This document shows positions 25,545 through 32,417 of a DNA stretch of 64,000 nucleotides, one piece after another. The position numbers were made by a program, and so were the translations under genes. The notes below the pieces were generated by a model. It was not told the DNA's origin. It did not search any database and saw only the letters and a program-made list of their open reading frames with translations. The stretch comes from Acidaminococcus timonensis (GTDB lineage: Bacteria > Bacillota > Negativicutes > Acidaminococcales > Acidaminococcaceae): contig NZ_FNWH01000005.1 of NCBI RefSeq assembly GCF_900106585.1, forward strand, positions 352,972 to 416,971, read 5' to 3'. Position 1 is the stretch's first letter. Every line of letters starts with the position of its first letter.

Positions 25545-25586
25545 ATTATAACAAAAGAAAAGGGAACTTGCACGAACAAATGTTCC
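25545..25586 (-). promoter_or_regulatory. rmuC promoter with LexA box
   Basis: On the minus strand TATAAT lies at 25545-25550. At 25573-25586 the sequence CGAACAAATGTTCC matches the Gram-positive LexA (SOS) consensus CGAAC-N4-GTTC and touches the -35 position. It lies between rmuC and the divergent TetR gene and could serve both. Confidence 0.7.
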
Positions 25587-25629
25587 TTTCGACGGATTCC
25601 GCCCTCTTTCCGTTCTGCTCCTTTTGCGC

Positions 25630-25662
25630 TATAATAGAATTAATCACATAAGTAATTAATTC
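25630..25662 (+). promoter_or_regulatory. -10 and palindromic operator of the TetR gene
   Basis: TATAAT (25630-25635) is followed by GAATTAAT (25637-25644), 10 bases, and its exact complement ATTAATTC (25655-25662), just upstream of the ribosome site. This is the typical position for a TetR autoregulatory operator. Confidence 0.7.
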
Positions 25663-25679
25663 GGAAGGAGGGGTCCGTC

Positions 25680-26288
25680 ATGCACAGACGGAACTCGGAA
25701 GAAACCATGCAACGGTTGCTGGACGCCGGCGCCGAACTGTTTGATAAAAAAGGGTACCACAATGTTTCCATCAAGGAGATCGGACGGCTGGCCGGCTGCA
25801 ACAGCGCTCTGATCTCCTACCATTTCGGCAGCAAGCAGGCCCTGTACCAGGCCATCATCGAAAGCCAGCTGCAGGCCATCCAGCAGCTCCAGGAACGGCT
25901 GGACAAGGAAGGCCTGCCACCCCTGGAACGGCTGAAGGAATACCTCCACACCATCCTGAAAAGCCAGCTGGATCCCAAACGCCACATGATCATCCTGTAT
26001 CAGGAACTGATCACTCCCTCGGGCCTGCTGAATTCCGATTCCTGGAGCCGTCTGTGCCGCATGGGAGATTATGTGCAGCAGCTGCTGGCCCAGGCCGCGG
26101 CGCAGGGGGAACTGAAATCCCCTGCGCAGAAAGAGGATTTCCGCTACGTGACCTTCATCCTGACCGCGGTGACTGAAATGCTGTTCCTGGTCAAAGATCT
26201 TCCCCTTTCCCTGAATCCGGACGGTCATCCTTCGGATGCCCTGCTGGGCAAGCTCATCGACTACGTCCTGAAGTCCATGCTGCCGTAA
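25680..26288 (+). CDS. TetR/AcrR family transcriptional regulator
   Basis: Regulator of 202 residues with an N-terminal TetR helix-turn-helix (residues about 8-54: ETMQRLLDAGAELFDKKGYHN, then GCNSALISYHFGSKQALYQAI) and a ligand-binding C-terminal domain resembling the CerR/DUF1956 type. GGAGG lies 9 bases before the ATG. A perfect palindrome between the -10 and the ribosome site suggests autorepression. The target outside itself is not clear; the convergent neighbour is a metal ATPase. Confidence 0.9.
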   Translation: MHRRNSEETMQRLLDAGAELFDKKGYHNVSIKEIGRLAGCNSALISYHFGSKQALYQAIIESQLQAIQQLQERLDKEGLPPLERLKEYLHTILKSQLDPKRHMIILYQELITPSGLLNSDSWSRLCRMGDYVQQLLAQAAAQGELKSPAQKEDFRYVTFILTAVTEMLFLVKDLPLSLNPDGHPSDALLGKLIDYVLKSMLP

Positions 26289-26327
26289 AAAAATGGCGCT
26301 GTGATTTTTTTCACAGCGCCATTTTTT
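26287..26327. terminator. Bidirectional terminator
   Basis: AAAAAAATGGCGCTGTGA / TCACAGCGCCATTTTTT between the convergent TetR and ATPase genes. Confidence 0.87.
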
Positions 26328-28440
26328 ATGCTTCCATCAGATCCGTCATGCTGTGGAGACTGATGGCAATGGTCGATCCGTTGTGCAGCAGCGCCGTTGT
26401 CGCCGGAGGCAGGATTCCCATCACCCCCAGACCGATCAGGCCTGCGTTGAACGTAATCACGAAATCATAGTTGAACTGGACCCGCTTCATGAGCAGGGTG
26501 CTGATTTCCTTCAGCACCACCAGCTGTTGCAGGTCATGGGCCGAAATGGTGATATCGGCGATTTCCCGGGCGATATCCGCCCCTTCGGCAATGGCCACAC
26601 CGGCATCAGCTTCCGACAGGGCCGGTGAATCGTTGATGCCGTCGCCCACCATCACCACACGGTGACCGCTCTTTTTGGCTTCCTTGATGAACCGGGCCTT
26701 GTCTTCCGGCAGCACTTCGGCGTAGAACTTGTCCACCCCGATTTTGGCGGCCACTGCAGCAGCCGTCCGTTCGCTGTCTCCGGTCATCATCACCAGGTTC
26801 CTGAACCCGGCTTTTCTCAGGTTCTTCAGCACCTGGGGCGCTTCCGGCCGCAAGGGGTCCTGGATGCAGATGATGGCCACCAGTTTTCCGTCCAGTGCCA
26901 TATAAATATGGGAATACTCTTCCGGCCGGTTTTCGTACAGGGCTTCTTCTCCTTCCGGAATCACACAGTGTTCGTCATCAAAGATGAAATGGCCGGATCC
27001 GATCACGATCCGCTTGCCATCCACCATGGACGCGATTCCGTGAGCCACGATGTATTCCACTTTGCTGTGCATCTCATCGTGGGTCAGGCCCTCGTCCGCT
27101 GCCTGGCGCACAATGGCGTTGGCCACGGAATGGGGGAAATGTTCCTCCAGACAGGCCGCATAGCGCAGCACTGTGGCACGGTCATACCCGTTAAAGCAAA
27201 GTACATCTGCTACTTTGGGTTTGGCCAGGGTCAGAGTACCGGTCTTGTCAAAGACAATGGTATCTGCCTGGGCCACAGCTTCCAGGAATTTGCCTCCCTT
27301 GACGGTGATCTTGTGAGTGCTGCATTCCCGCATGGCCGACAGTACCGCCAGGGGCATGGACAATTTCAGGGCACAGGAGAAGTCCACCATCAGGATGGAC
27401 ATGGCCCGGGTCAGATTCCGGGTCAGGAGATAGGTGAGCAGGGTTCCCCCCAGGCACCAGGGCACCAGGCTGTCTGCCAGATGGCTGGCCCGGCTTTCCA
27501 GGTTGGATTTGAAGCTTTCGGAATCCTGGATCATCTTCACGATCCGGTCGTACCGGCTGTTGCCGGCGCCGCCCTTCACCTTTACCACGATCTCTCCGTC
27601 TTCCACCACAGTCCCGGCATAGACTGTCAGGCCTGCCGTCTTATGGACCGGCATGGATTCCCCGGTCATGGAAGCCTGGTTCACCATGGCGTCGCCGCTC
27701 TGCACTTCCCCATCCAGAGGAATGGTGCTGCCCATCTTCACGCTGACCAGGTCCCCGGCCTGTACATCGGCCAGGGAGACTTCCACTTCCGTACCGTCCA
27801 CCACTTTCCACACCGTATCGATGTGGAGGGACATATTGTCCGCCAGATCATGGACACTCTTCTGATAGGTCCATTCTTCCAGCAGTTCCCCGATCCGCAA
27901 CAGCAGCATGACGGAACCGGCGGTACTGATGTCCTTCTGGAGCATGGCTGCCGTAATGGCCGTAGCGTCCAGCACCGGCACATCCAGCCGTCCATGGCGC
28001 AGGGATTTCAGTCCCAGCCGGATAAAGCCCAGGGTATGGTACCAGCACCGGGCCATCCGGATGGGCAGCGGCAGGAACCACTTGCAGGCAAAATGCCGGG
28101 CCAGGAGGGTCACCAGCCGGTTCCGGTACTGCCGGTTCAGCATCAGGGATCCGGCTTTTTCCCGGGTGGCTTTCCGCAGATCCGGATCATTCATGTTCAG
28201 CCGGGCCAGGGCTTTGATGATCCCGTCCCGGATGCTGCCGGCTGCGTCCGGCTTATACAGCACGGCGATGCCCGCAGCCCCGGCATACAGTTTCACCTTC
28301 CGGATTCCCGGGACCCGTTCCAGTCCGCCCAGGATGGCTGCTTCCTGTTCCAGGCTGAAGGAACGGACACTCCGTCCCTCCTGGGCCAGACAGCGCACCC
28401 GGATCCGGCCGGCTGTTTCATGTTGGATTTGAAATTTCAT
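26326..28440 (-). CDS. Heavy-metal-type P1B ATPase
   Basis: P-type ATPase of 704 residues. The actuator TGES lies at 259-262, the phosphorylated D398 in DKTGTLT, the TGD motif in MMTGDSERT and the hinge GDGINDSPAL near residue 615. The membrane motif is SCALKLSMP (residues 355-363) instead of the CPC of copper or zinc pumps, and the N-domain motif reads HFPHS. A ferredoxin-like N-terminal domain (1-80) lacks the CxxC metal site. This variant is shared by a Firmicute subgroup linked with manganese or iron handling; the ion is not certain. It follows the DUF6110 gene by 32 bases. Confidence 0.9.
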   Translation of the reverse strand: MKFQIQHETAGRIRVRCLAQEGRSVRSFSLEQEAAILGGLERVPGIRKVKLYAGAAGIAVLYKPDAAGSIRDGIIKALARLNMNDPDLRKATREKAGSLMLNRQYRNRLVTLLARHFACKWFLPLPIRMARCWYHTLGFIRLGLKSLRHGRLDVPVLDATAITAAMLQKDISTAGSVMLLLRIGELLEEWTYQKSVHDLADNMSLHIDTVWKVVDGTEVEVSLADVQAGDLVSVKMGSTIPLDGEVQSGDAMVNQASMTGESMPVHKTAGLTVYAGTVVEDGEIVVKVKGGAGNSRYDRIVKMIQDSESFKSNLESRASHLADSLVPWCLGGTLLTYLLTRNLTRAMSILMVDFSCALKLSMPLAVLSAMRECSTHKITVKGGKFLEAVAQADTIVFDKTGTLTLAKPKVADVLCFNGYDRATVLRYAACLEEHFPHSVANAIVRQAADEGLTHDEMHSKVEYIVAHGIASMVDGKRIVIGSGHFIFDDEHCVIPEGEEALYENRPEEYSHIYMALDGKLVAIICIQDPLRPEAPQVLKNLRKAGFRNLVMMTGDSERTAAAVAAKIGVDKFYAEVLPEDKARFIKEAKKSGHRVVMVGDGINDSPALSEADAGVAIAEGADIAREIADITISAHDLQQLVVLKEISTLLMKRVQFNYDFVITFNAGLIGLGVMGILPPATTALLHNGSTIAISLHSMTDLMEA

Positions 28441-28472
28441 GGCGTTTCCGCTCCTTTCCCAAAGAAAAGAGC

Positions 28473-28766
28473 TTACTTCGCTTCGTCTTCAACTACAGCA
28501 GCAGCTGCTTCTTTCTTGGCTTTTTCCGCCGCTTCCGCTTCTTCCAGTTTCTGGTTTTCTTCCCTGGCAGCCGCTACGATATCATCAGCCTGTGCCTGCA
28601 GGGAAGCAGAGCTTTCCGCAGCGCACTTCTGTGCCCGCAGGGCAGCAGCGGTGGTCTTTACCAGCGCTTTTTTCACCAGGTTGGATTTCACTACCCGTTC
28701 ACCCAGAAGGCCCAGGACAGCGCCCCCAGCAACCAAACCCGTTTTAATCCAATCTTCTCTTTCCAT
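28473..28766 (-). CDS. DUF6110 family small protein
   Basis: Protein of 97 residues: a short hydrophobic segment (GLVAGGAVLGLLG, residues about 9-21) and an Ala/Glu/Lys-rich helical tail. The pattern WIKTGLVAGG..VKKALVKTTAAALRAQ is that of DUF6110 proteins, which typically precede metal P-type ATPase genes in Firmicutes, as here. It may be a membrane-anchored partner of the ATPase; that is inference. The ATG at 28766 has AAAGGAG 10 bases upstream. Confidence 0.75.
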   Translation of the reverse strand: MEREDWIKTGLVAGGAVLGLLGERVVKSNLVKKALVKTTAAALRAQKCAAESSASLQAQADDIVAAAREENQKLEEAEAAEKAKKEAAAAVVEDEAK

Positions 28767-28980
28767 AGTCAAATGGCTCCTTTCGCCGGCTTGGCAGTTT
28801 TTCCTGCAAGCCCGTGTGAATTTTCCCCGGAGCATTTCGCCTATTAGGAAGCTGTGTAAACATGAGTCCGGCAGAGCGCCCGATCTTGGAAGACGGCCTA
28901 ATACCACGTCCCCCAAGCCGCATTGTAATCAGTTCTCAAGTACCTTACTCCAGTATCAACCGGGATAATAGTAAATTATA
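28767..28980 (-). promoter_or_regulatory. Promoter and long structured leader of the ATPase operon
   Basis: On the minus strand TGATATAAT (TATAAT at 28975-28980) is an extended -10. The untranslated leader is about 200 bases and has complementary segments such as CTTGGGGGACG / CGTCTTCCAAG and GCCGG-rich arms near the ribosome site. I do not recognise the yybP-ykoY, NiCo or other known riboswitch signatures. It could sense the pumped metal; inference only. Positions 28981-29132 hold nothing I can identify. Confidence 0.45.
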
Positions 28981-29132
28981 TCACAAAAATCAGGGGTTTT
29001 CATGAATCCTCGGGAAATCCCAGGTATTTTACCGAACTTTCACAGTTGGTTAGTCAAGACAATACGTCGTTTATTTCATTGGCATCTGTCCTGTCACCAT
29101 TCCTTTCGAGTCTCTCCTCCCAAAAAAACCGG

Positions 29133-29165
29133 CAAAAAAAGGGCCGTGATTTTTTCACAGCCCTT
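29133..29165 (-). terminator. Terminator after the RelB-like gene
   Basis: On the minus strand GGGCTGTGA AAAAA TCACGGCCC is followed by TTTTTTT. Confidence 0.82.
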
Positions 29166-29183
29166 TCTTTCCTGGCACAGTCT

Positions 29184-29462
29184 TTAAATATTGAAATCCT
29201 GCTTGATTTCCTCGAACATATCTTCCGGTTTCTTGACTGCTGCTTCCTGACTGGCGGCACTGTCTGCCGGAACCTGATGGACAGCTGCCCGACGGCAATC
29301 GGCGGAAACTTCAAACGGGATCCGGTTTTCCCGGACAGTCCTTCTGGCAAAGATGGTAAAAGCAGTGGTCATGTTCATGCCCACATTGCTGCAGAATTCT
29401 TCAAACTCTTTTTTCAGTCCCGCATCCATACGGATATTTACATTAACAGATGCCAAATCCAT
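29184..29462 (-). CDS. RelB/DinJ family antitoxin, no toxin gene adjacent
   Basis: Protein of 92 residues starting DLASVNVNIRMDAGLKKEFE, a ribbon-helix-helix DNA-binding start typical of RelB/DinJ antitoxins, then MNMTTAFTIFARRTVRENRIPFEV, the second half of that domain. The C-terminal part (about 55-92) would normally hold and neutralise a RelE/YafQ toxin. No toxin-like gene lies on either side: downstream is a terminator, upstream an AAA ATPase gene. The ATG at 29462 follows AGAGGGG by only 3 bases. It is an orphan antitoxin or a stand-alone regulator. Confidence 0.8.
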   Translation of the reverse strand: MDLASVNVNIRMDAGLKKEFEEFCSNVGMNMTTAFTIFARRTVRENRIPFEVSADCRRAAVHQVPADSAASQEAAVKKPEDMFEEIKQDFNI

Positions 29463-29563
29463 CAACCCCTCTTGTTTTGATGCCTTGCATTATACAGCCA
29501 ATGCAACGGGATGTCAACAAAAAGGAGACATCTGAGTGCCAATTTTCTCCCCATCCAGCAGGA

Positions 29564-30877
29564 TCAGCCCAGCAGGAAGCCCATATACATGGGCAGCTCC
29601 AGCACTTTTCCCTTTTTCATCACATTTTCCGTGCTCAGCTGGATGGCCTGTTCCACCTGGTACTTGTCCGGCTGCTGGAGCAAGGTCTTCAGGCTCTTGG
29701 TATTGCCGGTGGAAGGCGTGGCCTTGACCAGGGTGCTCTTGCCCTGACAGCGGATCACAAAATCCACTTCCAGGCCGGAATTTTTATGATAATAATACAG
29801 CTTCCGCCCGCTCTTGCTGAGAAGATCGGCCGCCAGGCTTTCATACACAGCGCCCTGGCATCCGGAAAGATCTCCCTGCAGCAGTTTCAGACGGTCCTCC
29901 CCGGTGAGCATGGCCGCGTACAGCCCCACATCCTTCATATACACCTTGAAGATGGTGTCGATGGCATGCCGTTCCAGAGGCAGTCCCGGTTCTGTCAGGT
30001 TGTAGCACCGGGTCACGATACCCGCTTCCTCCAGCCAGGTCAGTGTCCCTTCGAACTGGGACGCTTTGGACCCTTTTTTCAGCTGGGCATACTGGTACTT
30101 TTTATTTTCCTTGTTCAGCTGCAGAGGTACTGCATCCAGGACCGTTTTCAGCTTGGCCCGGGCCCGTTTGTTCACGGCCACGAACAGATTCTCTTCATAA
30201 TCCTTCAGGATTTCCTGCTGTTTGGCCAGCACGGCATTCAGATCATGGGTCTGCACATAGGTTTCCACCACTTCCGGCAGGCCACCCACCACGGCATACT
30301 GCCGCAGCAGTTCATTCAGCCGCAAATGCAGGGCTTCCGGCACCGGTATTTCCTGATCCAGGCTCCGGTGCAGCATATCCAGGACCGGTGTGGTGATTCC
30401 ATTGGCCCACAGGAATTCCTCGAAATCCAGCGGAACCATGTTCACCACGGTTTCACTCCCCACTGCAATGGACGCCGGTTCCTTGCCATACCCCTTTACG
30501 CCCAGCAGCGACCCACAGGCGATCACATCGTACCGTCCATCCTTTTTAAACGCTTTCAGGGCCGCCCGGGCCTCCGGACATTCCTGGATTTCATCCAGCA
30601 CCAGCACCGTCTTGTAGGGTTCAAACAGGGCATCCGGCCCTACCAGAGCTGTAATCAGCATCACCAGGTAATCCACATCCAGGGAATCTTTGAAAATGGC
30701 CGCATAATCCGGCTTCTCCTGGAAATTCAGGTAGACCACATGGGCATATTCCTTCCGGGCAAAATCCAGGATAGAGGTGGTCTTGCCGCAGTGGCGGCAG
30801 CCCTTGATCACCAGAGGGTTGTGTTGGGGGACCTGTTTCCAGGTCTGCAGGAATTTTTCGATCTTGCGCTGAAGCAT
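29564..30877 (-). CDS. AAA family ATPase with DUF4143
   Basis: Protein of 437 residues. The N-terminal AAA_14 domain has a Walker A GCRHCGKTTS (residues about 26-35) and a Walker B TVLVLDEIQE (about 89-98), with ACGSLLG as sensor. The C-terminal DUF4143 region ends in a nuclease-like fold with LEVDFVIRCQG near residue 375. Such proteins are common in gut bacteria and of unknown role; a link to defence or mobile elements has been suggested. GGAG precedes the ATG. It is transcribed alone. Confidence 0.85.
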   Translation of the reverse strand: MLQRKIEKFLQTWKQVPQHNPLVIKGCRHCGKTTSILDFARKEYAHVVYLNFQEKPDYAAIFKDSLDVDYLVMLITALVGPDALFEPYKTVLVLDEIQECPEARAALKAFKKDGRYDVIACGSLLGVKGYGKEPASIAVGSETVVNMVPLDFEEFLWANGITTPVLDMLHRSLDQEIPVPEALHLRLNELLRQYAVVGGLPEVVETYVQTHDLNAVLAKQQEILKDYEENLFVAVNKRARAKLKTVLDAVPLQLNKENKKYQYAQLKKGSKASQFEGTLTWLEEAGIVTRCYNLTEPGLPLERHAIDTIFKVYMKDVGLYAAMLTGEDRLKLLQGDLSGCQGAVYESLAADLLSKSGRKLYYYHKNSGLEVDFVIRCQGKSTLVKATPSTGNTKSLKTLLQQPDKYQVEQAIQLSTENVMKKGKVLELPMYMGFLLG

Positions 30878-31002
30878 GGCACTCCTCTTTCTTTTGGCAA
30901 ATGGAAAACAAAACGAAACAAAACAGCTTCTTATACTTTACAGGAAATGAAACGATTTTTCAAGGCACTTTTCCTTTTCTTTCCATTTTCTTTTTAGCAA
31001 AA

Positions 31003-31075
31003 AGAACCTGCCACCCTTGTCACGATTTTCCGCCCTTTTCAAGGGGGGACCCGCCGAAAGCTGGTGGCAGGTTCT
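31003..31075 (-). terminator. Long hairpin holding a REP-like core
   Basis: Arms AGAACCTGCCACC (31003-31015) and GGTGGCAGGTTCT (31063-31075) pair perfectly around a 47-base loop that carries the CCGCCCTTTTCAAGG repeat core (31030-31050). On the minus strand TTTTT follows the second arm, so it can end leftward transcription. It lies between divergent genes, where a terminator is unexpected. Confidence 0.6.
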
Positions 31076-31090
31076 CTATATACGATAATA

Positions 31091-31099
31091 TGGTACAAT
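31091..31099 (+). promoter_or_regulatory. Extended -10 promoter of pepT
   Basis: ATATGGTACAATGG has TGG (31091-31093) before TACAAT (31094-31099), 34 bases before the pepT ATG. Confidence 0.6.
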
Positions 31100-31133
31100 G
31101 GATGGAATCAAATTCCTGTAAGGAGGTCCCTGT

Positions 31134-32417
31134 ATGTCCGAAATCACCCATGAATTACTGACCCGCTTCCTGCGGTACATCAACATCCCGTCCCAGAGCC
31201 GGGCCGGTGCTGCCACGGTCCCCAGCACCCCCAGCCAGTGGAATATGGCCCGGCTGCTGGAAGCCGAACTGGAGCTCCTGGACCTGGAGGACGTGCATCT
31301 CAGCGATCACTGCGTCCTCACCGGATACCTGCCTGCCAGCCTGCCCAAAGGCTTCACCGGCTCCGTACCCAAAATCGGGTTCTGCTGCCACCTGGACACG
31401 GTGGACGTGAACCTGAGCCCCACCATCCATCCCCACCTGGTCAAGGGCTACCCGGGCGGCGATGTGATCCTGAATGAAGCAAAGCACCTTGTCATGAAGG
31501 CCTCCGACCATCCGGAGCTGGCTGCCCACGTAGGCGAGGACATCGTATTCACCGATGGCACCAGCGTGCTGGGTGCGGATAACAAAGCGGCCCTGGCCAA
31601 TGTGATGACCCTGCTCCACACCCTGTCCACCCACCCGGAGATTTTCCACGGAGACATCTACATTGCCTTCGTCCCCGATGAGGAAGTGGGACTGAAAGGT
31701 TCCAAATCCCTGGAGCTGGACCGGTTTCCGGTGGATTTCGCCTACACCATCGACAGTTGCGAAGTGGGCGAGGTGGTGTACGAAACCTTCAATGCCGGTG
31801 CTGCCACTGTCACCATCCAGGGAATCAGTGCCCATCCCATGAACGCCAAGGGGCGCCTGGTGAACCCCACCCTGCTGGCCGTGGATTTCGCCAATTTCTT
31901 TGACCGGAAAGAGACCCCGGAGTGCACGGAAGACAAGGAGGGCTACATCTGGATCAAATCCATCCAGTCCAATGCCACACGGGCAGTGGTCCAGCTGGCC
32001 ATCCGGGACCACCACAAGGCCGGCTATGAGGCCAAAAAAGAGACCATCCGGCAGAACGTGCAGCGCCTGCTGCAGCAGGAGCCCCGGGCGAAAGTCACCT
32101 GCACCCTGGAGGACATCTACGGCAACATCGCCGATGCCATGACCCCCAAAAATCGCAAGGCCGTGGACATCCTGTACGAAGCGCTGGACGACCTGGGCAT
32201 CCAGCCCCACACCATTGCCATGCGGGGCGGCACGGACGGATCCTTCCTGTCCACCCGGGGTATCTTCACCCCCAACTATTTCACCGGAGGTCTGAACTTC
32301 CATTCTCCGTACGAATGCCTGCCCGTCCCCTCCCTGGAAAAAGCCTACCATGTATCCCTGAAAATCGTAGAAAAAGTGGTTGAAAACGGGGCCCTGATTT
32401 CTTCACACACCCTTTAA
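31134..32417 (+). CDS. pepT: Peptidase T (tripeptidase, M20B)
   Basis: Zinc aminopeptidase of 427 residues. The metal ligands are visible: His and Asp in CCHLDTVD (about residue 85), Asp in LGADNKAALA (about 148), the Glu pair in VPDEEVGLKG (about 180), Asp in IDSCEVGE (about 203) and His in LNFHSPYE near residue 387. It removes the N-terminal residue from tripeptides in the cytoplasm. AAGGAGGT lies about 7 bases before the ATG. Its last 15 bases overlap the end of the convergent tex gene. Confidence 0.95.
   Translation: MSEITHELLTRFLRYINIPSQSRAGAATVPSTPSQWNMARLLEAELELLDLEDVHLSDHCVLTGYLPASLPKGFTGSVPKIGFCCHLDTVDVNLSPTIHPHLVKGYPGGDVILNEAKHLVMKASDHPELAAHVGEDIVFTDGTSVLGADNKAALANVMTLLHTLSTHPEIFHGDIYIAFVPDEEVGLKGSKSLELDRFPVDFAYTIDSCEVGEVVYETFNAGAATVTIQGISAHPMNAKGRLVNPTLLAVDFANFFDRKETPECTEDKEGYIWIKSIQSNATRAVVQLAIRDHHKAGYEAKKETIRQNVQRLLQQEPRAKVTCTLEDIYGNIADAMTPKNRKAVDILYEALDDLGIQPHTIAMRGGTDGSFLSTRGIFTPNYFTGGLNFHSPYECLPVPSLEKAYHVSLKIVEKVVENGALISSHTL

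Noticed and set aside
29046..29480. Toxin partner for the RelB-like gene on the opposite strand
   Set aside because: The frame is antisense to the antitoxin and shows no RelE-type features.
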